Assembly (NCBI GenBank): GCA_032718475.1
Contig: JAUCBJ010002600.1
Location: 1-45,863, forward strand
Length of the DNA stretch: 45,863 nucleotides
Direction: 5' to 3'
DNA from: Nemertoderma westbladi
Taxonomy: Eukaryota > Xenacoelomorpha > Nemertodermatida > Nemertodermatidae
The notes below the pieces were generated by a model, which was not told where the DNA came from, did no database searches, and was given only the letters and a program-made list of their open reading frames with translations. This document shows, piece after piece, positions 32,731 through 42,763 of the stretch. Both the position numbers and the translations under genes were made by a program. Every line of letters begins with the position of its first letter. Within the stretch, counting starts at the first letter, position 1.

Positions 32731-33903
32731 ATGCTCAGTGACCCAATAAAGACAAGGATCCAATTTAGCGTGTCCGAATCCTCAGGATGCATGCTGTCCG
32801 GTACCGTTGAGGACATAGAGCAGAAGCCAAAGGCGGGTGATAGGGATGTCCCATATGGGAAGTGGCCCGAGCAGAAGTCAAGGACAGGCGATGGGGAGGT
32901 CCCATATGAGAAGCAGCCCGGGGAAGGATATCAGGAGTCGGGGGCGGGTATGGATTTGGAACCACGCATAGTGGAAAAGGTGGAGGATGAGTCCAGAGAA
33001 ATACCGCCGGCAGAGGAGTCAGGCGGAGGAGCAATAGCAAGAGCGTGGGCGGAGGAGAATCGGTTCGATGCACAGGACCTATAGGCGATGGGGTGGAACA
33101 AAGATGTTCCTGGCGAGTATCAGTATAAGGATGGGGAAGAGGGGATGGTGAGATATCCGGAGAGATGTCTTGAAGAGACACCGGTCCGGTACAAGGATTG
33201 GACGGCGAGATATCCGGAGCAATATATGGAAGAGACGCCGATCCAAATAAGAAGTATACAGATACCCCTGGTATCAAATAAGAAGACAAGGTGGAAAGGG
33301 AGAGGATGTAAGAAGGTTTATCCAAAGGGAGAGAAGCCAATGACGAAGGGTGACAAAGGAAACAGGAAAGTTATAGGATACGTGTTGTACACGGGGCTGG
33401 CAGAGTGTGAGGGGGCATTAAATTTTAAACCATTTTGCATACCAAATAATGACCAAGGTTCATCGAGGGCTTTAATGCCGGTGCACATATTGAGGAGGAG
33501 GCCAGCAGAGGTGGCATGTACCAGTGAGGATGAGATGAAGGGCGGCATTCTACCGCCAAGTGACAACAAGATGAAGGGTGGCATTTTGCTGCCAGGGGAT
33601 GATGAGGAGTTCTGTGAGGTGGCGGAAAGACCTGATCTTAGGGTGGAGGAGAAGGGAAGGTCAGATCCAAGAGAGTTGGGATTGACAAGGGGAGTGGGGC
33701 GAAGAATAAAAGGACCTATAGGGAGGCAGTGGGAGAGTTGCCTGCTGGAAGAGTCACCACTTAGGTTGATGAGTCATCCAATAAATTGGACTGAGGTAGT
33801 GGGAATGAGGATGATACACCATTCCCACAAAAATAGAATATATAAAAAAATATATTTAGGAGTAGCTAGTTATAATTACATACGTCCGATTGGTACAGCT
33901 TAG
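32731..33903 (+). CDS. Charged ORFs of unknown function in second LTR element
   Basis: Two consecutive frames (32731-33084 and 33088-33903) separated by one codon-sized gap. They are rich in Glu, Gly, Arg and Lys with internal repeats (RYPERCLEETPVRYKDWTAR; MKGGILPPSDNK then MKGGILLPGDDE). No family was recognised. They occupy the place where pol would lie. They may be a disordered accessory protein or simply G/A-rich sequence that happens to be open. Confidence 0.3.
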
Positions 33904-34040
33904 CTCGCAGATGTACCAAGGATGGGTAGAGAGAACACACCCATGGGGACTAGTGTGGAAAACTGGTCCCAAGAAAAATATACCACCCCACAACCAATAC
34001 TAGATTGGATTCCAGCGGAATTGGAGCGCACTTTAGGTTG

Positions 34041-34069
34041 ATGCTATCTTCTCACCGGGAAGATAGCAT
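34041..34069 (+). repeat. 11-bp stem hairpin upstream of polypurine tract
   Basis: atgctatcttc, a 7-base loop, then gaagatagcat. Confidence 0.7.
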
Positions 34070-34081
34070 GGGGAGGGGGAG
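34070..34081 (+). promoter_or_regulatory. Polypurine tract
   Basis: ggggagggggag, followed after two bases by TGAGTGG, the probable LTR start. The composition and position are those of a plus-strand primer. Confidence 0.6.
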
Positions 34082-34083
34082 TT

Positions 34084-34761
34084 TGAGTGGATCCAATTCG
34101 CTGCACTACCTAGCAGAAAATGGGGAAAGTGGCTTTTTATCTACAGTATTATAGTTGGCTAGGTGACATTAGCAATATAATGTCACCTAACAACCAATGA
34201 AGGCAATAAACACTGCCAACCACAAGGAGAGATGAGAGGCTATAAGCCATCTCAGGGGGACGAAGGAAGCTAGCACGTGGGCATCAGAGAATAGGGAGTG
34301 CCAAGGGAAGGAAGAATAGGTTAGCCAATGGTGTGGCAGAACACCATATGATTGGGATGCATCCATTGGCCAGGCCACGTAGCAAGTAGCAATATTCCAT
34401 ATTGTGTTAGTAATATAACCGTTGCCTTTATTATCTGTTGTTGAGTTGGTTTGTGTAGAGCTGTGGAAGCAAGACGGTTTAAACCGTCGTCGTCGTCAGT
34501 AACTGTGCTATTAATGTATTCTGACTGTGCTATTATTGTATTCTGACATTACGAACAATTGCCACTAAAATCACATTTATTCTTTCGGCCTCCGGCCTTT
34601 CAGATACCACAAGCCTTTCAGCAGCCAGCAGACGCGGCGACGCGTCCGATGTATTATCGAAAAGCAAACACAACGGTCGGGATTCCGTCGCCAACTCAGG
34701 GATCCCGTCACATGGACGCTAACAAATTTACTAACTATACTGGCCTACTAATAAATTGGCA
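34084..34761 (+). repeat. Putative 3' LTR of second element
   Basis: Begins TGAGTGGATCC after the polypurine tract. The end is placed at ...ttggca, giving TG...CA, but there is no second LTR to confirm the border. A 16-bp palindrome gacggtttaaaccgtc lies at 34473-34488 and a local duplication ctgtgctattaatgtattctg / ctgtgctattattgtattctg at about 34505-34546. Confidence 0.4.
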
Positions 34762-34794
34762 GTAGGGACTACCGGTACCACTACATACTGAATG

Positions 34795-34955
34795 TTAAAC
34801 AATACAGTATAAAACTAAGACACTCCCCATGGTACAAAACTAAGACCCCCAAAGAAAAAAGGTAAGACCCGCAATGGTACAAAACTAAGACCCCCCTTGG
34901 GACAAAACGAAGTCATTCATCGTACAAAATGAAGACCCCAATGGTGCAAAACTAA
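34795..34955. repeat. Degenerate minisatellite
   Basis: Imperfect repeats of the form atggtacaaaactaagaccc with variable spacing (about 6 units). Confidence 0.7.
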
Positions 34956-35190
34956 GTTAAAAACTTATTGTACCTACTGTAGTGATTTTTTTATTGTAGC
35001 TAAAATTTTCTCACTAACTAGTTTTACAATATTATAAGTAAAATATAATAAAATTGAATTCATAAAATTAAAATAGGCCTATATTAAATAATATTCTACA
35101 CCAAACTATATTTGTTTTAGAACAAAATTAACTTTTATTTATAACTGAGAACATGTGTCAAAAAAATTAGAAAAACTTTAATTAAATTAT
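34956..35190. other. AT-rich non-coding stretch
   Basis: No gene recognised between the minisatellite and the palindromic MITE. Confidence 0.4.
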
Positions 35191-35334
35191 TGTGTATTAC
35201 ATGGGAAAAAAGTAGAACTTAGTTTTCATTATTCTCGAGGCATTTTATTTACCGAGCGTCAGCGAGGTTAATAAAGGGTCGAGAGAATATTGGAAAAAAA
35301 ATGTTCTACGTTTTTTTTTCCCATGTAATATGTA
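35191..35334. mobile_element. Palindromic MITE, about 145 bp
   Basis: gtattacatgggaaaaaa followed by gtagaac at the left is mirrored by gttctacgtttttttttccc then atgtaatatgtac at the right. The centre carries ttatttaccgagcgtc. The element is almost entirely self-complementary. The LINE at 35335-38882 abuts its right end. Confidence 0.6.
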
Positions 35335-35370
35335 CTACTAGGATCGGCATGCTGCATTGCAGCTGCATTT

Positions 35371-36810
35371 TTAAGAATGCTGTGCCGGCTTGTCAACAAA
35401 ATTGCACCGCCACAACTCCGTATCACCCATGACATTTGCTAGATCATCCGCATCTTTAAGGCCAGTGTCCTTTAAGATGCATCTCAAGAAAGTCATGGGC
35501 TGTCCACCATGCTTATTCACTCCATGAGGCTGCCAAAGTACAAGATTATGCACTGGCTGGTCCTCACGGCAAAGCAATGTCCTGCAAAGCGGAGGCGATT
35601 TTGTTCTAGTGTCAAGCTTGGGGGAACCAATGAGACACCTCCAATGTTATATAGTGTCTGGTTGGAGATGTGTGCATTGTACTTGACACAATGAACCCGG
35701 CGTAGCATTCTTGTGAATGTGCCATCCAGAGATTTGGTGTCCTCAGCAGTTAGAGCCCAGCATGGACTCCCGTAGAGGAGTACTGGAACTACTGCTGCTC
35801 TAAATAATCGGACCTTAAGTTTCCGATTAATTCTCGGTGACTTCCAAATCCTGGAAAGCCTATTCAAGGCTGCCCATGCCTTTCCCTTACGTATTCGAAG
35901 GTCCTCACCTGACTTCCGGATCCATGATCCCAGGTAACAGAAGTCATCCACATGCTCAAGCATACCATCCTTTGAGCTTATGCTCATCCGATCAGAGACT
36001 TGCTGAGGACTTTCAAAGTTAACTGTCAGAATTTTGGTCTTTCTGGAGTTAATAAAAAGACCAACACTAGAAGCAGCATGTTCTAATGAGCTGAGGAGCC
36101 GTTGGGCTCCCTCTAATGATTCTGAGAGTACTCCTAAGTCATCAGCAAAGTCTAGATCAGTTAGGTACTTGGCAGGAATTCCTCGACTTCTGGAGCCAGT
36201 AGGTGGTGTTATCATCACCCCATCATCATTATGATGATCTAAGGACATGCGTAGAACATAGTCAACCACAATAATGAACAAGAATGGTGCAAGTGAGTCT
36301 CCTTGGAGGACGCCCCATAACACTTCAAATGGTTCTGTGTCACCGTCAACAGTAGACACAAATGTTGTCGAAAAGTGCCAAAATGGGCTCCATGGTCCCA
36401 CGACCTTTACGGAACCCATTCTGATTTCCACGGAGCAGTCTCTCAATGGGATCCCTGATGCGATTTAATAGAATCCTATTGTATAGCTTTGCAGCAATCG
36501 AGATCAATGAGATTCCCCGAAAAGAACCATAGAGTGTTAGGTTGCCCTTCTTGGGAACTGGCACCAACTTATTTGTTTTCATTTCTTGTGGGACTCTTGT
36601 TGTACGGTACATGTCTACTATGATGGGATAGATGAGCTTTAAACACTCAGGTATTTTAAAGACCTCAGGGGGAACACCATCTACTCCACTGGCACGATTG
36701 GTCTTAATGCTCTTTGCAGCAGCCTTCACTTCTGCAAAGGAGATATTGCCAATGGGAATATCTGGGAGTACAGACTCAGACACCTTTACTTCTATGAAGT
36801 TATCAGGCAA
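35371..36810 (-). pseudogene. LINE reverse transcriptase, motif A deleted
   Basis: N-terminal RT block in 36810-36346 (ASGVDGVPPEVFKIPECLKL, NGFRKGRGTMEPILAL), then motif B and C blocks in 36446-35517 (GVLQGDSLAPFLF, LTDLDFADDLGVLSES), then the C-terminal Cys/His-containing region to 35371. At about 36370 the sequence jumps from ...ccattttggcactt to cgacaacattt. Relative to copy 2 this removes about 175 bp, including the motif A FVDF catalytic Asp and shifting the frame. Confidence 0.82.
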
Positions 36811-37645
36811 TACCCGTCATTATTGAGGAGCTTTTCAAAGTGGGCTTTCCAACCATTGAGGCGATCGGCTGGTGATTCAGCCTTAACCTTGGTGGTTGGT
36901 TGGCTTTTCCGCCCAGTAAGCAGATGCTGCTGTCGTCAGCATCATTGATGGCATCAACTTGTTGGTTTATTAGCTCCTGTAGATTAACAGAGTACTGCCT
37001 GTTCAGGGACCTAGATGCAGCCTTAACTGCATTCTTGGCCGCTGTAGTCTGTTTGAGTCGGGACTCTTTCTGCGCCTGATGAAGGTCATTTCGGCACTTT
37101 TGAATTTTGTTGTCAGTCCAGGGGTCCCTTTTCCTGTTTCGAGGGTATACAGGAACTGTTTCTGCAGCTGCTAACTTAACTGCTTCTGTAAAGGCAGTAT
37201 AGCCCTCACAGTGATCTGCCGCCTCAGAGGCAAGAGCCTCATACCTGTTGCTCAGCTGTAGTGTGAAGCTGGATCTCACACTTGGCTGTTGCAACAGAGA
37301 GGACCAGTCATGCCGCGGCAAGGCAGATTTCGTTGTTCTGCTAGCACGCAGACTAAGTCTTACCTTGGCCACAATAAGGCGGTGATCACTGGAGAAGGGT
37401 CGAAGTGTAAATGCATTACAGTCTTGTATAGAGCTCCTGTATTTCCTACGAAACAGAATATGGTAATGTGGTCTTGTGACCACTGGGTCCACTATGAGTC
37501 CATAGCTTTCCAGTTCGCTTCTTGAACTGGGTTCCAGCCGAAAACAATCCATTTCCAGAGATAAACTCCTGAAGATGGACAGAATTTCGGTTAACACTAT
37601 TGCTATAGACCCAGGGTGATGTAGGTGATTGATGCAGACTTGCAT
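36803..37645 (-). pseudogene. LINE endonuclease C-terminus and EN-RT linker
   Basis: Contains FSSDHRLIVAKVRLSL (endonuclease final motif), then a long helical basic linker (PVYPRNRKRDPWTDNKIQKC, SRLKQTTAAKNAVKAASRSL). A deletion relative to copy 2 removes the middle of the linker at about 36930. Confidence 0.75.
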
Positions 37646-38462
37646 TAAAGTCTCCCAGGAATGTTAAGAATGCATGCTGATCCACTCCATCAGTAGCTGC
37701 TTGTAGATTGTGGTAGAAATTTTCCACCTCCTCTACAGGGGCAACACTAGTTGGAGAGTAGCACACAATCAGAACCACCTTAGGAAACTTCTTAGCCAGT
37801 CTTCCAGAACATGAGAAGTGGCAACGGATGATGCGGTTAGAGATTCGGTCTATTTTGTCCAATGCTGCATGTGCAGTTGGATTCATCAATAGACCAATTC
37901 CACCATTGCCACTATCATCTGCTGACGCGAGGGCGAGTCGCCAACCGCCCCCCATGTCCTTAATCAGAACCTCATCAGTCTGTCCAGTCTGCATTCGGTG
38001 CATTACACCCACTGCGCTAAGAGAAAGCTTATCTGCCAAGGCAGTCAGCTCACCTTGTCGCATTGGGGACCCGAGTGTTAGGGTGTTTACTGAGGCTAGT
38101 CTAGTGACTTGCCTCAGATTCACCAATGGCTTTGTTGGTCGGGGTGGAACATGAGAGTAGCCTCCAACTCCAGAATCCCTCTCCCCATCACAATCTGGCC
38201 TCCCTGGTGACCCAGTGTTTGGACCAGAAAGGTCATCAGGAAAAGGACTCAAAGAATTGTTGACTGCTCTCTCTCCAGTAGGGGGTGAGACAGGCAGCCG
38301 GTCAGGAGTTAACTGACGCCTGTGAGGCCGATTGTGTCCGGTAATTCCACTGGCCTCTAGTGGCCGGACCTCCGCATTGTTAATGTAATCCATAGTGGGG
38401 GTTGGGGGGTGCTTTTTTGCCGAGTCAGCTCTCGGGGCAAATACCACACCCTGGTTTGCCAT
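37446..38462 (-). pseudogene. LINE AP-like endonuclease
   Basis: Counting from the ATG at 38462, the N-terminus is Pro-rich and probably disordered. The endonuclease domain follows: VNTLTLGSPMRQGELTALAD, GGNGGIGLLMNP-type active-site strand (seen as SGNGGIGLLMNPTAHAALD), VVLIVCYSPTSV and the catalytic LGDFNASLHQ. The closing SDHRL motif lies in the other frame of 37645-36803, showing a frameshift between about 37500 and 37600. The expected function is target-DNA nicking. Confidence 0.75.
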
Positions 38463-38894
38463 TCCACAGGGTGGGTGTCGCAATGGAGTCAGATATGAGG
38501 CCCATCACCCATATCTACTCTGGCGCACATGACCCACCATTGGCTGTTGCAGCTCATCTGCTGGGTCAAGCCCTGTACCCTTGCTGCCAGGTGCAGGTCG
38601 CAGTGAAGTGCTCTCAGAGTGGACATGAGAACACTCTACTCCTGACCAGCCATTGGTAGATCACCATCTGCCTGGTCAGGCCATATACCCCTGCAGCCAA
38701 GTATATGGGTCCTTAATCCAGGACCAAGGGCGTCCTTATCCCAGAACGAAGGGGGTCCTAGTTACAGGACCAGATTTGCCCTAGTAAAAGGGGTCTATGC
38801 AGCTACAGGTGGCACCTCCTTTATGCTGCATGGAGGTGGCAAGTTTTCTTGATCAATGACCTAGAATACCTGACCTGACCTAATGTAATACGTA

Positions 38895-39725
38895 ATTTTA
38901 TTCTTAAATTGGTACTTGTTTGTTGCTAAATTATCTAATAAAACATAGTGATATACTACACTACAGTAGTGTTACAAAATTAATTGAACTGTACGGCCTA
39001 GTATTTAACTATATTGCTTCCATAGTTACTGCGATTCATATTATTATACTCTCCAACTCTCGATGCTGCTTTACTCAATATTAAAATAATTTAGTGTTCT
39101 CGAATATTTATTATGTAACTAGAGAGCGAGCCGCTTAACAACATAAACCAATATTGGATATTGTGTTCCGTTTATAGTTGCGCCTTGCAGACACTAAAGT
39201 TCTAATAACTTATGAGTGAGTGAATGGATTTTGCTCAAATTACTTGAAACCTTTTCTACGCCGATGCTCTTTCAATATATGTAATAAACTTTAAGAAATT
39301 CCACCAAAAATATTATACTTTACTTTTTACACCGGGAAAAAAAGTAAAATCAATGCAATCCTATGGGTTACTTTTTTCTCTAGTGAAAAAAAGTGAAACT
39401 TTTTCCCCCGATTTTGGGGTATATTCAGGCGAAAAAGTAACAATTTAAGAATAAAAAATATTTTTACTAGCTAACAAAAACTACTAGCTAGTAATTAAAA
39501 TCACTAGTTACCATCAAAATTAATAGTTGTTAGGGTCTCTAGTTGTAGGAACGATGGAAAGATACTTGATGGAGTAACTCTTGTTACATGGAACCAGGGT
39601 CGAACTCTTCTCACTTGGCACGCCACAGTAGTGGACCCTCTGGCTACCAGTCACCTCCCGCAAACCCAGAAAGTGATCTGTATTTGGGAGAAACGCAATT
39701 GCAAGATTGCGATTCTGTAAGATAG
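38895..39725. other. Non-coding intron stretch
   Basis: AT-rich; poly-A/T blocks near 39330-39400. No exon was recognised. Confidence 0.4.
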
Positions 39726-39733
39726 GAATGACC
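39726..39733. repeat. Target-site duplication gaatgacc (left)
   Basis: Matches 43563-43570. The base at the right border is shared between the TIR and the duplication, so the size is 7 or 8 bp; P elements make 8-bp duplications. Confidence 0.75.
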
Positions 39734-39881
39734 CATGGAATACTAAATATACACGGAACCAGATAGATGTCCGATTTCACGAGTCATTCTTTTTATTGCT
39801 TTAATCTATTGTACTCAATGCATGAATAAAAATTTTGGAAAAAAAATTGGTGGTCATCAATCTCGTTGCCATGGCAACAGA
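39734..39881. repeat. Left terminal inverted repeat, 148 bp
   Basis: Reverse complement of 43416-43563. It contains the 14-bp perfect palindrome gttgccatggcaac at 39865-39878 near its inner end. Confidence 0.92.
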
Positions 39882-40080
39882 CATTTTTCATTTTTTGCCT
39901 TTATTTCAACTACGATGAGTGAAAATACAGTAAATATTGCTTCCAAATTTGTTCAAAGGTTAAAGCGATATACATACACTATAGCTTCCGTTTCATCAAT
40001 AAGTTGCCTGATCTGCTCTGCCTGATCTGCCTGATAGTCTGTAACCCAGCATTATTTTTCTTATTCCTCCAACCGGCGCT

Positions 40081-40698
40081 TCAGATCAATTTCCTTCCCT
40101 TGTTTCGCTGAGGCGCCTTAAAACCGTCCAACCCAGTCTTGTAGCTTTCTTTCTCAGCTATTAGCTCAGCCAAGTGATTTCTCTGTGCCTTCAGAAACAC
40201 GTTGATAATTTTGCGTAAAAATTTCGAGGAATAACTGGAGTGAATATCGCAAATTATTGATCTTGTATGCAAAGAATCTACTGGAAGCATTTGTAGGTAC
40301 TGAAAGAGAACTTCGGCTGATATGAATTTGTCATCTTTAATATTTTTTTGCAGGAATTTATATGCTAGTTCTTGGTTACCGAGGCAATTACAAACGAAGT
40401 TGACAAGATTTTGATGTGGAATGGTTAAACCACCGTGATTTATATCATGTAGAAAGTGGCGAGATGACTCATTAGATGTAGACCCACTTCTTTTAGAATC
40501 GCTAATGATGTCATCTGTACCGTTTAAATTACAGTGTAGGCAGTTGACCCCTACTGTTTTCACAATCCATCCTGAGATGTATTCAACAATATCTAGAGAT
40601 TCTTCATTGACAGTTAGACAATGAAACTCATCTTCATCCACAATTTCAGACACTTCATCGAATAACAACGCGGCTTCATTGTGGTAATCTTTCTTCAA
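40081..40698 (-). CDS. P-like transposase, C-terminal region
   Basis: 205 codons. VEYISGWIVKTV then CLHC, and HDINHGGLTIPHQNLVNFVC match the C-terminal part of THAP9/P-type transposases (a Cys-containing helix bundle followed by the NHGGL block). A basic tail (KAPQRNKGRKL) ends at 40081. It is in a different frame from, and separated by about 85 bases from, the preceding segment, either through a small intron or a frameshift. Confidence 0.72.
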   Translation of the reverse strand: MKKDYHNEAALLFDEVSEIVDEDEFHCLTVNEESLDIVEYISGWIVKTVGVNCLHCNLNGTDDIISDSKRSGSTSNESSRHFLHDINHGGLTIPHQNLVNFVCNCLGNQELAYKFLQKNIKDDKFISAEVLFQYLQMLPVDSLHTRSIICDIHSSYSSKFLRKIINVFLKAQRNHLAELIAEKESYKTGLDGFKAPQRNKGRKLI

Positions 40699-40784
40699 CA
40701 GAAAGTCGGATACTTCGAGGTCTTCATCTATGATTAGTCGTATTGATAAAATTTTATTGGAGTTTAGTGCGTTACGAAGAGCAA

Positions 40785-41423
40785 TTAGAAACCGGCCACC
40801 ATTTGTCTATATTTAGAGTAATGTAACTCCAATGCATCGTCTCCAAGGACATGAGTGTTAAACAAGCTGTATCCCAGTTCCTCAAACACGAGTTTAAACA
40901 CTTTCTCTGTATTGCGCACAGTCAATAGGAGGGCATTAAAGGTTTGAGGTGATAGACCTGGCTTTCCCGAATCTCGCCATGCCTCCACCCAATCGCCAAA
41001 GTATTTCAAGATACTTCGTCTCTCAATCTGGTCTTTGTGGTGTGTCTCAGTATACATAGTGGATGTCTTCGGATTCCTAGTTTTGGTGTTCATAAATGCC
41101 CAAAATAACCTCATCAATCGCACAAAATTTGCTGTTGGACTGTTTCTGTCAATATAATATCTCAGAGCACTCTCTGTACAATCGCTGTAAAGATTTAGCA
41201 TAAGCTGAGTGTTTTGTTTTTTCTTCTGGACATGTAATGTCGAGAATGTTAGCTTGGGTGCTCGTCGTAAATGAGCGGTAGTATTATGAGAAGTGTCCAA
41301 ACAATAAACTTCGGCCACATCACTAACCTTTACTTTACCTTTATTGTTACCTTTGCTTTGCACTACCTGGTGAAAGTTCAATCGTATCATTCTTAAACTG
41401 CCAACTGAACTGTAGTAAAACAA
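40785..41423 (-). CDS. P-like transposase, GTP-binding/insertion region
   Basis: 212 codons. VSDVAEVYCLDTSHNTTAHL, APKLTFSTLHVQKKKQNTQL, FVRLMRLFWAFMNTK and LSPQTFNALLLTVRNTEKVF are typical of the segment after the second catalytic residue in P/THAP9 transposases. HVLGDDALELHYSKYRQM near the end corresponds to the conserved final acidic-region block. The first about 25 codons overlap the previous ORF in another frame. Confidence 0.75.
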   Translation of the reverse strand: MFYYSSVGSLRMIRLNFHQVVQSKGNNKGKVKVSDVAEVYCLDTSHNTTAHLRRAPKLTFSTLHVQKKKQNTQLMLNLYSDCTESALRYYIDRNSPTANFVRLMRLFWAFMNTKTRNPKTSTMYTETHHKDQIERRSILKYFGDWVEAWRDSGKPGLSPQTFNALLLTVRNTEKVFKLVFEELGYSLFNTHVLGDDALELHYSKYRQMVAGF

Positions 41424-42294
41424 AGATGCCTAATTTGAACCAATTATTCCTGGTATTCTTTAATAGATGGTTATAATCGAAGAGCGGAATGATACCTTGT
41501 AAAATTTCTGAATTGTCGAAATGCTTAAATATAGCATTAGCGTTTGTTGGTGAATTATCACTTGTCACCACTCGTGGCGATGTATGGACTGATCTTAGGT
41601 TGCTGCAAACTTCTTCTAAGTTACTAATGATCTCCCGTCCTGTCATAGCGGTTGCAGTGGGTACAGATTTCACTACTAATGGTTGCCCATGACTCAGACC
41701 TCTAACCATAAAACTATTCAAAGATCCTATATCCGATTCTGTAACACCACCTTGTGCAAAAACCGCCTCTTTCTGCAAGTGAATTTCGTCCAAATACACA
41801 ACAACGTTTTTGTCCATCTTCATTTTCTGGAGAAGTTTGTATGAATCGATGGATCCCTTAATTATTTTCTCCAAAACAGATAGACTAGGGAACTGAGGAA
41901 AGGCAGACAAGAGTTCCTCGTAGGCTGCCTTACTTCTATATCTAATCATAAGTGCTTTCTTAATCAATGAAGGTTCGAAACTTAAAACCCGACGGCAATG
42001 CTTGTTTCTCACAAGGAAGCGGATGATTTCGTTATCATACTTTGGATCTTGGTAGTTTTTTATTTCATTCATCAGTCTGTATAACACACTCTTGCATTTG
42101 ACTTTTTCAAATCCGCAGAGCCTTCTATCCAAAAAACTGAAATTTGATAATGGAATTGTACTCCCATTACGGTAAACATCAAAGACATCATGCAATACAT
42201 TGATTATGTAGCTACATTCAGGGAATGTTTCCGAAATACACATAGCTCCTTCTTTGCCATAGCAAAATATGCTTACATTCCGATTGTTAAACAC
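41347..42294 (-). CDS. P-like transposase, RNase H-like catalytic region
   Basis: 315 codons. A helical HTH-like segment (VLEKIIKGSIDSYKLLQKMK) is followed by the first catalytic Asp in VVVYLDEIHLQKEAVF, the strand GLSHGQPLVVKSVPTATAMT, VVTSDNSPTNANAIF, and DYNHLLKNTRNNWFK, the conserved block before the GTP-binding insertion. No ATG is needed because this is an internal exon. The frame becomes doubtful after about 41430, where the 41423-40785 frame takes over. Confidence 0.8.
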   Translation of the reverse strand: MFNNRNVSIFCYGKEGAMCISETFPECSYIINVLHDVFDVYRNGSTIPLSNFSFLDRRLCGFEKVKCKSVLYRLMNEIKNYQDPKYDNEIIRFLVRNKHCRRVLSFEPSLIKKALMIRYRSKAAYEELLSAFPQFPSLSVLEKIIKGSIDSYKLLQKMKMDKNVVVYLDEIHLQKEAVFAQGGVTESDIGSLNSFMVRGLSHGQPLVVKSVPTATAMTGREIISNLEEVCSNLRSVHTSPRVVTSDNSPTNANAIFKHFDNSEILQGIIPLFDYNHLLKNTRNNWFKLGIFVLLQFSWQFKNDTIELSPGSAKQR

Positions 42295-42763
42295 TTCATC
42301 CTCTCTAAACCATTTGTTTATAGCTTGAGCAGCTCAAGTCTGCAAAATGAGAAATATTGGTCTATATTCTATATACTCTATATATACTCTATCAAGGTTT
42401 CAAACGCGTAGACAGACAGACAGGCTCACCCCGCAGACAGACCGTGGAGAATAAGAACGATTACTAGTAAGCAGTATACTACGCATGCCAAATTTTTTAA
42501 AATTCCATATTAAGAAAAACATTCAGATCGTTAGCGCCCCCTAGCGGCAGACTGGTGCATTGATCCGAGACAGATGGTACAACTTACAAACGATTACTTT
42601 GAATTGAATTGAATTGAATAAGCATCAATAGCAGCCGATCGATCAGAAGGCTCTCAAAAATTAACAAGACAGACGCCGTTGCCTAATGATACCAGTACAC
42701 TGAGGCTCGCCTTAGCGTACTTAGCTTACTTAAAATAGGTACTGAAATACTTTTTGTAAGTAA
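42295..42763 (-). other. Probable intron of the transposase gene
   Basis: Donor gtgggtgtga near 42762. The polypyrimidine tract and acceptor tatttctcattttgcag end near 42341, but all three frames meet a stop soon after it, so a nearby alternative acceptor (ttgag, about 42330) or a mutation must be assumed. Confidence 0.4.

Larger units (their letters stand above)
30930..34761 (+). mobile_element. Second Gag-protease LTR element, decayed
   Basis: A Gag-like region (about 30930-32300), a protease-like segment (about 32560-32725), two further frames (32731-33903), a polypurine tract (34070-34081) and a putative 3' LTR (34084-34761) lie in order on the + strand. No RT, RNase H or integrase was recognised between the protease and the polypurine tract. 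The 5' LTR was not found, so the copy is truncated. Frames are broken by stops. A relationship to BEL/Pao is suggested by the Gag PFKFDG motif and the protease motif. Confidence 0.55.
35335..38882 (-). mobile_element. LINE copy 3, near full length (3.5 kb)
   Basis: A complete-looking non-LTR retrotransposon on the - strand. The 5' untranslated region is about 38882-38463, followed by an endonuclease ORF, a linker and RT, and the 3' tail gatcctag then tag at 35335. An imperfect 12-bp target duplication flanks it: atgtaatatgta (35323-35334) and atgtaatacgta (38883-38894). Frames are broken near 37500-37600 (endonuclease C-terminus), at about 36800-36940 and by an internal deletion at about 36370, so it is inactive. 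The endonuclease-plus-RT layout and trinucleotide 3' tail fit an RTE- or CR1-like clade, not settled. Confidence 0.8.
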
